NCBI RefSeq assembly: GCF_051216895.1
Contig: NZ_JBPKAO010000003.1
Span: 62,001-126,000 of the forward strand
Direction of reading: 5' to 3'
Length of the DNA stretch: 64,000 nucleotides
Origin: Aquipuribacter sp051216895
Lineage (GTDB): Bacteria > Actinomycetota > Actinomycetes > Actinomycetales > JBBAYJ01
The notes under the pieces: model-generated
Database searches by the model: none
Seen by the model: the letters and a program-made list of their open reading frames with translations, nothing else
What the model was told of the DNA's origin: nothing
Made by a program: the position numbers and the translations under genes
Shown: positions 23,933 through 32,796 of the stretch, piece after piece
Position numbering within the stretch: the first letter of the stretch is position 1
Layout: every line of letters starts with the position of its first letter

Positions 23933-25339
23933 TCAGCCCGCGACCCGGCTGACCAGCCACCGGCCGTCGTGCTGGTCGATCCGCACGACGACGTCCTCGA
24001 GGACCGCCGCTGCCCCGTCCGTCGTCGTGGTCAGACTCACCGCCGCCTCGACGGCCCCGTCGTCGTCCGGGTGGTCCGCGACGTCCGCGGCGTCCACCGA
24101 GTCCAGGGGGCCCACCGCCTCGACGGACAGCACCTCGTAGCTGACGTCGACCGGCCCGGAGCGCAGCAGCTCCCGGTCCCCGGCCAGGGTCGTCCCGTCG
24201 GGGTGGTGCACCCGGGCGAGCAGGTCGACGTCGCCGCTGCGGAGCGCCGCCTGCCGCGCGCCGACCAGGGCCCGGACCTCCCGCTCCAGGCCCGGGCCGT
24301 CCAAGGTCCCGGGGACGGTGGTCGACGCGACGGTAGTGGCGACGGTCGCGTCGTCGGCTGCCGCCACCGTCGGGGGCGGGTCGCCGAGCCGGTGGCTCAC
24401 CGCGCCACCGGCCGCCACGAGCAGCAGCGTCAGCACGGCCGCCGCCATGGCCCCCCGCGGGTGCGGCCACCGTCGCCGTCCCGGTGCGGGCGAGGGCCGC
24501 TGCCGAGCCGCCGAGGCACGCACCCGGTAGGTGACGGCCTCGTCCGCGCGCACGCCCAGGGCGGCGGAGGGCACCAGGCCGACCGGCTCGGCGTCCGTGG
24601 CGGCGCGGGCCGCGGCGGCCAGGTCCGACGGCGGGGGTCGGCGCCGCGGGTCCGGGTCCAGGCCGGCGGTGACCGCGTCGAGGAGCTCGTCCGGGCACTC
24701 GGGGACCAGCAGGCGCAGCGGGAGCCGGTCCTCGGCCGCGGGTGGCACGGCCCCGGTCAGGGCGAGCCACGCGACGGCCGCCAGCCCGTGCACGTCGGCC
24801 GCGGGCGAGGGGTCGCCCCCGGCCACCACCTCCGGCGCCGCGAAGCCCGGCGTCGCCACGGGCGACCCCGTCCCGGCCAGGCCCGCCGAGCCCAGGTCCC
24901 CCAGCACGGGCCGACCGCGCTCCACGAACAGCACGTTGGTCGCGCTCACGTCGCCGTGCACGACGCCGCGCGCGTGCAGCCAGGCCAGCGCGTCGGCGAG
25001 CGGGGCCACGACCGTGACGACCTCGCCCGGGCGCAGGCAGCCCCGCGCCTGCACCTGGGCCGCGAGGGACCCGCCACCGGCCAGGACCGTGACGACCGCC
25101 GGGGGGTCGTGGCTGACCCGGCGCACCTCCAGCACGTGCGGGTGGCCGGTCTGCTGCGCGAGGGCGCCGTCCACGACCGCCGGCACCCCGGCGAGCAGCT
25201 TGACCGCGACCCGGGTCCCGTCGAGGAGGTCCGTCCCCGCCCACACCTCCCCCGTCGACCCGCGCCCCACGAGCTGGCCGAGGCGGACCCCGGCCACCGT
25301 CGCGCCCGCCACCCGTCGCTGCGTCGGCCCACCCGTCAT
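23933..25339 (-). CDS. Membrane-anchored Ser/Thr protein kinase-like protein
   Basis: A 468-residue PknB-like receptor. The kinase domain is about residues 15-265: Gly loop VGRGSTGEVW, ATP-binding Lys in VAVKLL, catalytic loop VVHGDVSATNVLF (HGD instead of HRD, Asp and Asn kept) and a GDLG instead of DFG. A basic juxtamembrane stretch leads to one transmembrane helix (about 308-327), then an outside domain of about 130 residues that resembles NTF2-like/SnoaL folds, not PASTA repeats. The residues needed for phosphotransfer are mostly present, so activity is possible but reduced activity cannot be excluded. It is divergent from the FAD oxidoreductase gene. Start choice is the ATG at 25339 after TGGCAT-N6. 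Confidence 0.8.
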   Translation of the reverse strand: MTGGPTQRRVAGATVAGVRLGQLVGRGSTGEVWAGTDLLDGTRVAVKLLAGVPAVVDGALAQQTGHPHVLEVRRVSHDPPAVVTVLAGGGSLAAQVQARGCLRPGEVVTVVAPLADALAWLHARGVVHGDVSATNVLFVERGRPVLGDLGSAGLAGTGSPVATPGFAAPEVVAGGDPSPAADVHGLAAVAWLALTGAVPPAAEDRLPLRLLVPECPDELLDAVTAGLDPDPRRRPPPSDLAAAARAATDAEPVGLVPSAALGVRADEAVTYRVRASAARQRPSPAPGRRRWPHPRGAMAAAVLTLLLVAAGGAVSHRLGDPPPTVAAADDATVATTVASTTVPGTLDGPGLEREVRALVGARQAALRSGDVDLLARVHHPDGTTLAGDRELLRSGPVDVSYEVLSVEAVGPLDSVDAADVADHPDDDGAVEAAVSLTTTTDGAAAVLEDVVVRIDQHDGRWLVSRVAG

Positions 25340-25397
25340 CGCCCCATGCCACCACGGTCGGGACCGGTCCCGCGGGCGCCGTCCACAGGCGGGCGAC

Positions 25398-25403
25398 TAC
25401 GGT
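25398..25403 (+). promoter_or_regulatory. -10 hexamer of a leaderless FAD-oxidoreductase promoter
   Basis: TACGGT, 6 nt, then the GTG at 25410. Confidence 0.5.
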
Positions 25404-25409
25404 GCTGCC

Positions 25410-26840
25410 GTGCCCTCTCGTCCCGTGACCGCCCCTGGTCGGAGCCCCGTCGACGCCTCGGGACCGCCCGGCGCCGCGGACGTCGTCGTCGTCGGTGCGG
25501 GCCTGGCCGGGCTGGCCTGCGCGCGGGAGCTGATGGGCAGCGGCCTGGACGTCGTCGTCCTCGAGGCCGACGACGGCGTGGGCGGCCGGGTCCGCACCGA
25601 CGACGTCGACGGCGTCCTGGTGGACCGGGGCTTCCAGCTGCTCAACCCGACCTACCCCGTCCTGCCGTGGTTCGTCGACGTCGACGCGCTGCGGCTGCAG
25701 GCACTGGGTGCCGGCGTCGTCGTGGCCCGGGGCGACGACCCGACCACCCGCACGCTGCTGGCCGACCCCGTCCGCCGTCCCGACGCCCTGCCGGGCGTGC
25801 TGCGCTCGGGCCTGGTGACCGTCCGGGACCTGGTCGGGCTGGCGCGGCTGGCCGGGCGGGCCCTGGCCCTGCCGGTGCGCAGCCTCGAACGGGCCCCCGA
25901 CACCGGCTGGCACGCCGCGTTCGACGCCGCGGGCCTGGACGGGCCGCTGCGCCGGCACGTGGTCGAGCCGTTCCTCACCGGCACGCTCGCCGACGCCGAC
26001 GGCAGCACCTCCCGACGCCACGTCGACCTGCTGCTCCGCTCCTTCGTCAAGGCGGGGCTGGGGGCCGCCCCCGGGTTGCCCACCGGCGGCATGCAGGCGT
26101 TCTCCGACGCCGTCGCCGCCCCGCTGCCCGCCGGGAGCGTCCGCACCCGCGCCCGGGTGGAGTCGCTCACCGCCACCGGCGACGGCTGGACCGTCCACGG
26201 CGTCCACGCCGACGGCGAGTTCGCGGTGGTCGCCGGCACGGTCGTGCTGGCCGGCGAGGCCCGCTCCACCGCGTCGCTGCTGGAGCGCCCGGCGGCACCC
26301 GACCGGGCGCTCACCACGGTGTGGCACCTGAGCGCCGAGCCGCTGCCCGTCGCGCGCCGGGGCCACTACCTGCACGTCGACGGCGACCGCTCGCACCTGC
26401 GCCGGTTCGGCCTGGTCAACACGGTCGTGGTAAGCCGCAGCGCCCCCGACTACCTGCCGCCGGGCCTGCACGGGCGGCGGGACCTGGTCGCGACGACGGT
26501 GCTGGGCACGTTCGGCGACGAGCGGGCCGCCGCCCTGCGCAGCATCCGCACCCAGGCGGCGCGGGTGCTGGGCGCGAGCGAGCAGCAGCTGGGCGACGAG
26601 GTCGCCGTGCACGAGATCCCTCACGCCCTGCCGCGGAGCACGCCCCCGCTGGACGTCCGACGCCCCGTGGACCTGACCGACGGTCGCTTCGTCGTCGGTG
26701 ACCACCGTGACACCCCCTCCATCCAGGGGGCGCTGGTGTCCGGCCGACGCGGCGCCCGCGCCGTGCTCGAGCACCTGGGGCTGGGGCCTGACGGCGTCAG
26801 GACCTCGCCCCCCACCCGAGAGGACAGCAGTGCCCGCTGA
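25410..26840 (+). CDS. FAD-dependent amine/protoporphyrinogen-oxidase-like oxidoreductase
   Basis: A 476-residue flavoprotein of the NAD(P)-binding Rossmann/amino-oxidase group. The FAD dinucleotide motif is VVVVGAGLAGLACARELM with the downstream LEADDGVGGRVRT, the hallmark of phytoene desaturase, protoporphyrinogen oxidase and monoamine oxidase relatives. The C-terminal FAD-contact segment is RFVVGDHRDTPSIQGALVSGRRGA. The substrate is unknown. The peptidase E gene starts inside the 3' end of this frame, so the two are co-transcribed, followed by cobT and cobS. The GTG at 25410 was chosen because of the leaderless promoter; a GTG 15 bp downstream is the alternative. Confidence 0.85.
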   Translation: MPSRPVTAPGRSPVDASGPPGAADVVVVGAGLAGLACARELMGSGLDVVVLEADDGVGGRVRTDDVDGVLVDRGFQLLNPTYPVLPWFVDVDALRLQALGAGVVVARGDDPTTRTLLADPVRRPDALPGVLRSGLVTVRDLVGLARLAGRALALPVRSLERAPDTGWHAAFDAAGLDGPLRRHVVEPFLTGTLADADGSTSRRHVDLLLRSFVKAGLGAAPGLPTGGMQAFSDAVAAPLPAGSVRTRARVESLTATGDGWTVHGVHADGEFAVVAGTVVLAGEARSTASLLERPAAPDRALTTVWHLSAEPLPVARRGHYLHVDGDRSHLRRFGLVNTVVVSRSAPDYLPPGLHGRRDLVATTVLGTFGDERAAALRSIRTQAARVLGASEQQLGDEVAVHEIPHALPRSTPPLDVRRPVDLTDGRFVVGDHRDTPSIQGALVSGRRGARAVLEHLGLGPDGVRTSPPTREDSSAR

Positions 26841-27564
26841 CACCCCCACGATCGTCGCCACGTCCGGGGGGTGGGTGCCGGGGCACCGGACCCGGATCGC
26901 CTTCGGGCCGCTGATCCAGCACTGCCTGGACCTGTCGGGGGTGCACGGGCGCACGCCGCGGCTGACCCACCTGGGCACGGCGGGCGGCGACCAGGGCCAC
27001 TGGAACGCCTGGGTCCTGGAGGCGGGGCAGGCGGCGGGGGTGGAGACCACGAACCTGTCGCTGTTCCCGATGCCGAGCGTCGACGACGTCGCCGGGCACC
27101 TGCTGGACGCCGACGTCGTGTGGGTCAACGGCGGCTCGGTCGTCAACCTGCTCGCGGTGTGGCGCGCGCACGGCCTGGACACCGTCATGCGGCAGGTCTG
27201 GGAGGCCGGTGTGGTCCTGGGGGGCGTGAGCGCGGGCTCGATCTGCTGGCACACCGGCGGGACCACCGACTCCTTCGGCCCGGGCCTGGACCCCGTGACG
27301 AACGGCCTCGGGCTGATCCCGTACGACAACGGCGTGCACTACGACTCCGAGGCCCGTCGTCGCCCGCTGGTGCACTCCCTGGTGGCCGACGGGACCCTCG
27401 GTCGGACCTACTGCACCGACGACGGTGCGGGCCTGGTGTACCGCGGCACCGAGCTGTCCGAGGCGGTCGTCGAGCGGGACGGCGCGGGGGCCTACGTGGT
27501 CGAGCGCGACGAGTCCGGTCAGGCCGTCGAGGAGCGGCTCGACGTCCGGGACGTGCGCCGGTGA
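26830..27564 (+). CDS. Peptidase E family protein (S51, Ser hydrolase)
   Basis: A 244-residue class-I glutamine-amidotransferase-like fold. The nucleophile Ser is in the elbow LGGVSAGSICWHTGG, with the preceding VWVNGGSVVNLLAVWRAHG and the catalytic His region PLVHSLVADG. S51 peptidases remove N-terminal Asp from dipeptides or act on cyanophycin-like peptides. The GTG at 26830 overlaps the FAD gene by 11 bp and has a GAGAGGA site. The cobT start overlaps its stop (GTGA), so it lies within an operon with cobT and cobS. No link between a peptidase E and cobamide assembly is known to me. Confidence 0.85.
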   Translation: MPADTPTIVATSGGWVPGHRTRIAFGPLIQHCLDLSGVHGRTPRLTHLGTAGGDQGHWNAWVLEAGQAAGVETTNLSLFPMPSVDDVAGHLLDADVVWVNGGSVVNLLAVWRAHGLDTVMRQVWEAGVVLGGVSAGSICWHTGGTTDSFGPGLDPVTNGLGLIPYDNGVHYDSEARRRPLVHSLVADGTLGRTYCTDDGAGLVYRGTELSEAVVERDGAGAYVVERDESGQAVEERLDVRDVRR

Positions 27565-28616
27565 GCCCGAGCCCCGCCGTGGGTTCCCCGCCGGCACCGG
27601 ACGCCGCGGCCGCCGCGGCCGCGGCCGCGCGCCTCGGGTCGCTGGCCACCCCGCCGGGTGCCCTGGGGCGGGTCGGGGACCTCGCCGTCTGGTGGGCCGG
27701 CGTCCGTGGCCTGGCGCTGCCACCGCCACCGCAGCAGGTCCACCTCCACGTGGTCGCGGGCGACCACGGCGTCGCCGTCCGCGGGGTGTCCGCCTTCCCG
27801 GCGTCGGTCACCCCGCTGATGGTGGGGGCGTTCCTGGACGGCGGCGCCGCGGCGACCGTCCTGGCCCGACGCCACGGCGTCCGCGTGCGCACCCACGACC
27901 TGGCCGTCGACGTGGACTGGCCCGCCGGCACCGACCCCGCCCTCCTGGCCCACAAGGTGCGCCGGTCGTCCGGGCCGATCGACACCGAGGACGCGCTGGG
28001 CCCCGGCGAGCTGGACGCCGCCCTGGCGGCGGGCCGGGCCATCGCCGACGAGTCGGTCGACGCCGGCGCCGACCTGCTCGTGGTCGGGGACATGGGCATC
28101 GGCAACACCACCCCCGCCGCCGCCCTGGTGGCCGCGCTGCTGCACCTGCCCGCCGCGGCCGCCACGGGTCGGGGCACAGGGGTGGACGACGACGCCCTCC
28201 GGCGCAAGACCGACGTCGTGGCCGCGGCGGTGGCCCGCGCCACCGAGCAGCACGGCGAGGACCCGCGGGCGCTGCTGGGCGCGCTGGGCGGCGCGGACCT
28301 GGCCTGCATGACCGGCATCCACCTGCAGGCCGCGGCCCGGCGCACCCCGGTGCTGCTGGACGGCGTGGTCGTCACCGCCGCCGCCCTGGTCGCCGAGCGG
28401 ATGGCGCCCGGCTCCGCCGCCTGGTTCGCGGCCGGTCACCGTTCCAGCGAGCCCGCCCACGCCCCCGCCCTGGCCGCGCTGGGCCTGGCCCCCCTGCTGG
28501 ACCTGGGGATGCGCCTGGGCGAGGGCAGCGGCGCGCTCGTGGCCCTCCCCCTGCTCGGGGCCGCCGCGTCGCTGCTGGCGGAGACGGCCTTGCTCGCCGA
28601 CCTGCTGGACGGCTGA
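27561..28616 (+). CDS. cobT: Nicotinate-nucleotide--dimethylbenzimidazole phosphoribosyltransferase
   Basis: CobT activates the lower-ligand base of cobalamin as alpha-ribazole phosphate. The 351-residue protein has the family blocks LAVWWAGVRGL, VAGDHGVAVRGVSAFP, GDMGIGNTTPAAALV, GRGTGVDDDALRRK and the catalytic loop DLGMRLGEGSGA with the general-base Glu. The N-terminus has an Ala run of no clear role. The GTG start overlaps the peptidase E stop, and the cobS ATG overlaps its own stop (TGATG), so expression is coupled. This is the functional counterpart of the degenerate CobT-like gene at 15423. No cobU lies beside it. Confidence 0.95.
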   Translation: MSPSPAVGSPPAPDAAAAAAAAARLGSLATPPGALGRVGDLAVWWAGVRGLALPPPPQQVHLHVVAGDHGVAVRGVSAFPASVTPLMVGAFLDGGAAATVLARRHGVRVRTHDLAVDVDWPAGTDPALLAHKVRRSSGPIDTEDALGPGELDAALAAGRAIADESVDAGADLLVVGDMGIGNTTPAAALVAALLHLPAAAATGRGTGVDDDALRRKTDVVAAAVARATEQHGEDPRALLGALGGADLACMTGIHLQAAARRTPVLLDGVVVTAAALVAERMAPGSAAWFAAGHRSSEPAHAPALAALGLAPLLDLGMRLGEGSGALVALPLLGAAASLLAETALLADLLDG

Positions 28617-29383
28617 TGCGCCCGAGGGCGCTGGTCGACGGCCTGCGGCTCGGCTTCGGCACCCTGACCCTGCTCCCGGTCAAGGCCCCCGGGTCGGTGG
28701 ACCGGACCGCGGCCGCGGTAGCCATGACGCTGGCGGTGCTGCCCGGCGCGGTGGTCGGGCTCCTCGCCGGAGCGGTCGCCGCCGCGCTGCTGCTCCTGGG
28801 TCTGGCCGCCGGGGTCGTCGGGGTGGTCGCCGTCGGCGTGGCCGTGCTGCTCACCCGGTTCCTGCACGTCGACGGCCTCGCGGACACCGCCGACGGCCTG
28901 GTCGCCGGTCACACCCCCGAACGCGCGCTGGAGGTCATGCACCGCGGCGACGTCGGGCCCGCCGGGGCGACCTCGCTGCTGCTGGTGCTGGGCGGTCAGG
29001 CGGCCGCGGTCGGGGCCCTCGTCGAGGACCGACCGTGGTGGGCGGTGGTGGGGCTGCTCACCCTGGCCTGGGCCGCCTCGCGCGCGGTCCTGGCGCTGCT
29101 CACCGCGGTCGGGACGCGCCCCGCCCAGGCCGGCGGCCTGGGGGCGGGTGTGCTGGGCTCGGTGCCGAGGGCGCTGTGCTGGGTGCCGGCCGGGGTGCTG
29201 GCGCTGCTGGGGCTGGTCCTCGCCGGCCCGGTCGCCGCGCTCGCCGTGCTCGCCGCCGTGGTGGCGGCCGGCGCGCTGGCGTCCCACGCCCACCGGCGCC
29301 TCGGCGGGCTGACCGGCGACGTGCTCGGCGCAGGGGTCGAGGTGGCCCTGCTCGCCGCGCTCGCCGTGCTCACCGCTCTCTGA
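28616..29383 (+). CDS. cobS: Adenosylcobinamide-GDP ribazoletransferase (cobalamin synthase)
   Basis: A polytopic membrane enzyme that joins adenosylcobinamide-GDP to alpha-ribazole, the last assembly step of cobalamin. The active-site signature is RFLHVDGLADTADGLVAGHTPERAL with its Asp-rich metal site, then MHRGDVGPAGA. About six or seven helices make up the 255 residues. The usual LTGDVLGAGVE motif near the C-terminus is present. The ATG overlaps the cobT stop. A repeat-rich spacer follows. Confidence 0.95.
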   Translation: MRPRALVDGLRLGFGTLTLLPVKAPGSVDRTAAAVAMTLAVLPGAVVGLLAGAVAAALLLLGLAAGVVGVVAVGVAVLLTRFLHVDGLADTADGLVAGHTPERALEVMHRGDVGPAGATSLLLVLGGQAAAVGALVEDRPWWAVVGLLTLAWAASRAVLALLTAVGTRPAQAGGLGAGVLGSVPRALCWVPAGVLALLGLVLAGPVAALAVLAAVVAAGALASHAHRRLGGLTGDVLGAGVEVALLAALAVLTAL

Positions 29384-29391
29384 CCGCCCCA

Positions 29392-29555
29392 CCCGCACCG
29401 TACCGACCGCACCGACCGCACCGGCCACACCGCTCGCACCGGTCGCACCGGCCACACCGCTCGCACCGGCCACACCGGTCGCACCGGTCGCACCGGTCGC
29501 ACCGCGCCGTACCGACCGCCCCGCTCGCACCGACCGCCCGCGCCGTACCGACCAG
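29392..29555. repeat. Degenerate 9-bp tandem repeat (CACCGGTCG-type)
   Basis: At least a dozen 9-nt units of the form CACCG(G/C)(T/C)CG fill this spacer, mixing CACCGGTCG, CACCGGCCA and CACCGCTCG. The related word CGTACCGACC recurs near both ends and in the middle. It lies in the convergent gap between cobS and the mmpL-like gene. No reading frame here resembles a protein. Confidence 0.75.
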
Positions 29556-29622
29556 CGACACGACACGCGGCCTCGACGGCCTAGTGCCGCCCGGCGACCG
29601 TCCGGTGTCGCTGGTCGGTACG
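29544..29622. repeat. 18-bp perfect inverted repeat with 43-nt spacer
   Basis: CGTACCGACCAGCGACAC (29544-29561) is the exact complement of GTGTCGCTGGTCGGTACG (29605-29622). It could form a long hairpin in either transcript and so act as a bidirectional terminator, or be the footprint of a small non-autonomous element. Confidence 0.75.
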
Positions 29623-29661
29623 CCGGGCGGGCGGGCGGGCGGGACCGAACCGGCCCGGGGG

Positions 29662-32169
29662 TCAGGCGACGGGCACCGCGTCGGGGTCGACGTGCTTGCC
29701 GTGGGCCCGGGCCGCCAGCTCGCCGGGGGCGTCGGCGCGGGACATCGGGTGCGGCCACCAGATCCGGCGACCGATCTCGTAGCCCAGGGCCGGCACCAGC
29801 AGGGACCGGACGACGAAGGTGTCCAGCAGCACGCCGAACGACACGATGAACGCGATCTGGGCCAGGAACAGGATCGGCAGGACACCGAGCGCCGCGAACG
29901 TCGCCGCGAGCACGATGCCGGCCGAGGTGATCACTCCCCCGGTCACCGACAGCCCGGCGAGGATGCCGGGGCGGGTGCCGATCCGCAGCGACTCCTCCCG
30001 CACCCGCGTCATCAGGAAGATCGAGTAGTCGATGCCCAGCGCGACCAGGAACACGAACCCGAACAGGGGCACGGCGGGGTCGGCCCCCGGGAAGTCGAAC
30101 ACGTAGCGGAACACCAGCGCCGACGCGCCGAGGGTGGCCGCGAAGGACAAGATGTTGGCCGCCAGGATCAGCGCCGGCGCCACGACGCTGCGCAGCAGCA
30201 GGGCGAGCACCACGAAGATGACGACCAGGACCACGGGGATGATCCGGTACAGGTCGGCGGTGGACACGTCCAGCACGTCGAGCTGCTGGGCGGTGGCCCC
30301 GCCCACCAGGGCGTCCCCGCTGACCTCGTCCAGGTCGGACCGCAGCTGCTCGACCGTCGCCTGGGCGGCGAGGGAGTCCGACGGGTCGGACAGGACCGCC
30401 TCCACCTGCACCCGGCCGTCGACCACGACGGGGTCGCCCGGGACCGTCGGGTCGGGGCCGGTCTCGCTCGTGAGGGTGGCGGACTCGACGCCGTCGGTGG
30501 CCGCCACCAGCTCGAGGACGGCGTCCGCGTCCGCCTCGGGCGCCACGACCAGGGTGGGTGAGTCCGAGCCGGCCGGGAAGTGCTCGGCCAGCACCTCGCC
30601 GCCGGTGACGGACTCCACCTCGACGAGGAACACGTCGGACTGCGCGACCCCGTCGGCGTCCAGCAACGGCAGGAACGCGGCCAGGGCCCCGAGCGCCACG
30701 ACCGTGGACACCCACACCCGCCGAGGGCGCCGCCCGATGGTGCGCGCCAACCGGGCCCACACGCCCGTGGCGCTGGTGTCCGCCGAGCCCAGCCGGGGCT
30801 CCGACGGCCAGAACACCCAGCGGCCCTGCTCGGTGGGCTCCCCCGCGGACTCGCGGCGGCGACGCCGGGCCCGCAGCCGCAGACCCACCAGCACGGTGAG
30901 GGCCAGACCGACCAGGGCCCCGACGACCGCCAGGCCCAGCACCACGGCGGTGTCGGCGTCCAGCAGCACCGCGACGAGAGCAGGCACCCCCGCCCCCGCG
31001 CCCACCGCGAGCAGGGCCACCAGCGGGCCCGGCAGCAGCAGCGCCGCCGGCAGGAACGTCAGGGCCGAGACCATGGCCGTGACGATCCCGACCGACGCCA
31101 CCGGACCCAGGCCACGGTTGCTGCCGAGGTCGGACAGCAGCAGGCACAGCAGGCCCAGGATCACCGTCGTGCCCGAGGCCACGATCGGCTCGAACGCCCG
31201 CCGCCAGGCGATCCCCATCGCGCGGTAGCGGTCGTCGTGACGCCTGAGCTCCTCGCGGTAGCGGGCCACCAGCAGCAGCGCGTAGTCGGTGGCGGCGCCG
31301 ACCACGAGGATGAAGAGGATGCCCTGGGACTGCCCGTTGAGGTCGACGACCCCCTCGCGTGCCAGGTAGAAGACGATGACGCTGGCCGCCGCGAGGGCGA
31401 AGACCGAGCTGAAGATGACCAGGAACGGCAGGGCGGGGCTGCGGTAGACCAGCAGCAGGATGACCAGCACCGCGGTCAGCGCGACCCCCAGCAGGATGCC
31501 GTCGATCTCGCCGAACGCCTCGACGAAGTCGGCGGTCGCCCCGGCGGGGCCCGCCACGTAGCTGATGAGCCCCTCGGGCAGCCCGTCGTCGGCGTCGCGC
31601 ACCGCCTCGACCAGCACCCCGACGGCCGTCTCGCCGTCGGCCAGCGGTTCCTCCACGGCGGCGCTGTCGAAGGGCAGCAGCAGCAGGACGGCCTCGCCGT
31701 CCTCGGACGGGATCACCGGGACGGCTCCCCCGCCGGGCGCCTGCGCCGCCGCGGGGTCGGGCGCGACGAGGAAGTCCCGCAGGACGACGTCCGGGAGGTC
31801 GTCCTCGGCCGTGCCGACGGGCACCGTCAGCCCCGGGAGGTCGGCGGCGAACGCGGCGACCCCTTCCAGCTGCTCCGGCGTCAGCGCCCCGTCGGGCGAC
31901 TCGACGACCACGAAGGCGGGGAAGGTCTCGTCGTCGCTGAACCCGGCGCTCAGCTCGCTGACCTCGGTCGACTCCACCCCGTCGGGGAGGAAGGCCGCGG
32001 CGTCGTTCTCCTGCACCTCCGCCAGGCGACCCTGGAACGGCCCGCCCACCGCCGCGACGGCCAGCCACACGACCAGCAGCAGGGCCGGGACGAGCCAGCG
32101 CAGCCGGGAGCCCGAGCGCTCCCGGTCGGGCTGGGGGGCGGCGCGGTGGGTGTGGGTGTCATCGGGCAC
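29662..32169 (-). CDS. MMPL-family RND transporter
   Basis: An 835-residue MmpL/RND-type exporter. There is an N-terminal helix, a large outside loop (about residues 45-200), five helices, a second outside loop (about 400-560) and a second five-helix bundle. The conserved GAATDYALLLVARYREELR in half one and ALGIDYSIFLMTRVREESL in half two carry the proton-relay Asp-Tyr pairs of the family. The C-terminal VSFGVLLDTFVVRSLLVPAL is typical. Cargo may be a lipid or drug and cannot be told from sequence. A GTG start has a GAGGG site. The gene is divergent from a MarR regulator, its likely repressor. Confidence 0.92.
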   Translation of the reverse strand: MPDDTHTHRAAPQPDRERSGSRLRWLVPALLLVVWLAVAAVGGPFQGRLAEVQENDAAAFLPDGVESTEVSELSAGFSDDETFPAFVVVESPDGALTPEQLEGVAAFAADLPGLTVPVGTAEDDLPDVVLRDFLVAPDPAAAQAPGGGAVPVIPSEDGEAVLLLLPFDSAAVEEPLADGETAVGVLVEAVRDADDGLPEGLISYVAGPAGATADFVEAFGEIDGILLGVALTAVLVILLLVYRSPALPFLVIFSSVFALAAASVIVFYLAREGVVDLNGQSQGILFILVVGAATDYALLLVARYREELRRHDDRYRAMGIAWRRAFEPIVASGTTVILGLLCLLLSDLGSNRGLGPVASVGIVTAMVSALTFLPAALLLPGPLVALLAVGAGAGVPALVAVLLDADTAVVLGLAVVGALVGLALTVLVGLRLRARRRRRESAGEPTEQGRWVFWPSEPRLGSADTSATGVWARLARTIGRRPRRVWVSTVVALGALAAFLPLLDADGVAQSDVFLVEVESVTGGEVLAEHFPAGSDSPTLVVAPEADADAVLELVAATDGVESATLTSETGPDPTVPGDPVVVDGRVQVEAVLSDPSDSLAAQATVEQLRSDLDEVSGDALVGGATAQQLDVLDVSTADLYRIIPVVLVVIFVVLALLLRSVVAPALILAANILSFAATLGASALVFRYVFDFPGADPAVPLFGFVFLVALGIDYSIFLMTRVREESLRIGTRPGILAGLSVTGGVITSAGIVLAATFAALGVLPILFLAQIAFIVSFGVLLDTFVVRSLLVPALGYEIGRRIWWPHPMSRADAPGELAARAHGKHVDPDAVPVA

Positions 32170-32189
32170 GACGACCCTCGCAATCAGTT

Positions 32190-32220
32190 CGTAGGCTAAC
32201 CATCAGCATGCGTAGGGTAA
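32190..32220. promoter_or_regulatory. Direct repeats in the mmpL/marR divergent spacer
   Basis: CGTAGGCTAA (32190-32199) and CGTAGGGTAA (32211-32220) are 21 bp apart, two helical turns. Read on the minus strand they give TTACCC and TAGCCT with a 16-bp gap, a plausible -35/-10 for the mmpL-like gene. The repeats are candidate MarR operators. Confidence 0.45.
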
Positions 32221-32298
32221 GGGCATGTCCCGCCCGCGTCATCCCCCGCGTCACCGGATACCGTTCGTCGGATGGGACCCGGTCGCGAGGAGCACGTG

Positions 32299-32796
32299 AT
32301 GCCGACCGGCCACGCCCTGCCGGGCGGCGAGAACGGCGGGACGGCTCGCGACACGGCGGCCGAGAGCGGGGAGGACCCGACACGGTGGGCCACGGGGCGC
32401 CTCCTGTCCACGGCCGCCCGCCTGGTCGAGCACCGTTGGAACGAGGGTCTCGCCACGTTCGGCCTGACGCACGCCGGTTTCGGCGTCATCGCGCACCTCA
32501 TGGGTGGACCGCTGTCGCAGCACGAGATCGCCGGGCGGACCAAGGTCGAGGACCAGACCATGTCGCGCACGCTGGACCGGCTGGAGCGGCAGGGCCACAT
32601 CGAGCGGGCGCAGGACGCCGCCGACCGACGCCGGCGGATCGTGTCGGTCACCACCGAGGGGCGCGCGGCCTTCGCGACCGTGGCCCGCTCGCAGCTGGAC
32701 CGCGAGCTGGTCGACGAGCGGATCGCCGCGCACTGCGACCTGACCGCGTTCCGGGCCGCGCTGCTGGCCCTGATGGACCCGGAGGACGCCGGATGA
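32299..32796 (+). CDS. MarR-family transcriptional regulator
   Basis: A 165-residue winged-helix regulator. The core HTH reads GGPLSQHEIAGRTKVEDQTMSR (positions about 65-86) and the wing has the MarR motif DAADRRRRIVSVT. The ATG at 32299 is preferred because a GAGGAG site lies 6 nt before it; an ATG 27 bp upstream has none. It is divergent from the MMPL exporter, which it probably represses, with release by the exported compound. lipB begins within its stop codon (ATGA), which is unusual coupling for a regulator. Confidence 0.88.
   Translation: MPTGHALPGGENGGTARDTAAESGEDPTRWATGRLLSTAARLVEHRWNEGLATFGLTHAGFGVIAHLMGGPLSQHEIAGRTKVEDQTMSRTLDRLERQGHIERAQDAADRRRRIVSVTTEGRAAFATVARSQLDRELVDERIAAHCDLTAFRAALLALMDPEDAG

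Noticed and set aside
27400..28620. Cobalamin riboswitch for cobT/cobS
   Set aside because: The genes are coupled to the upstream frames by stop-start overlaps, so there is no room for a leader.
29392..29555. CRISPR array
   Set aside because: Units are 9 bp, degenerate and contiguous with no unique spacers, and no cas gene is present.
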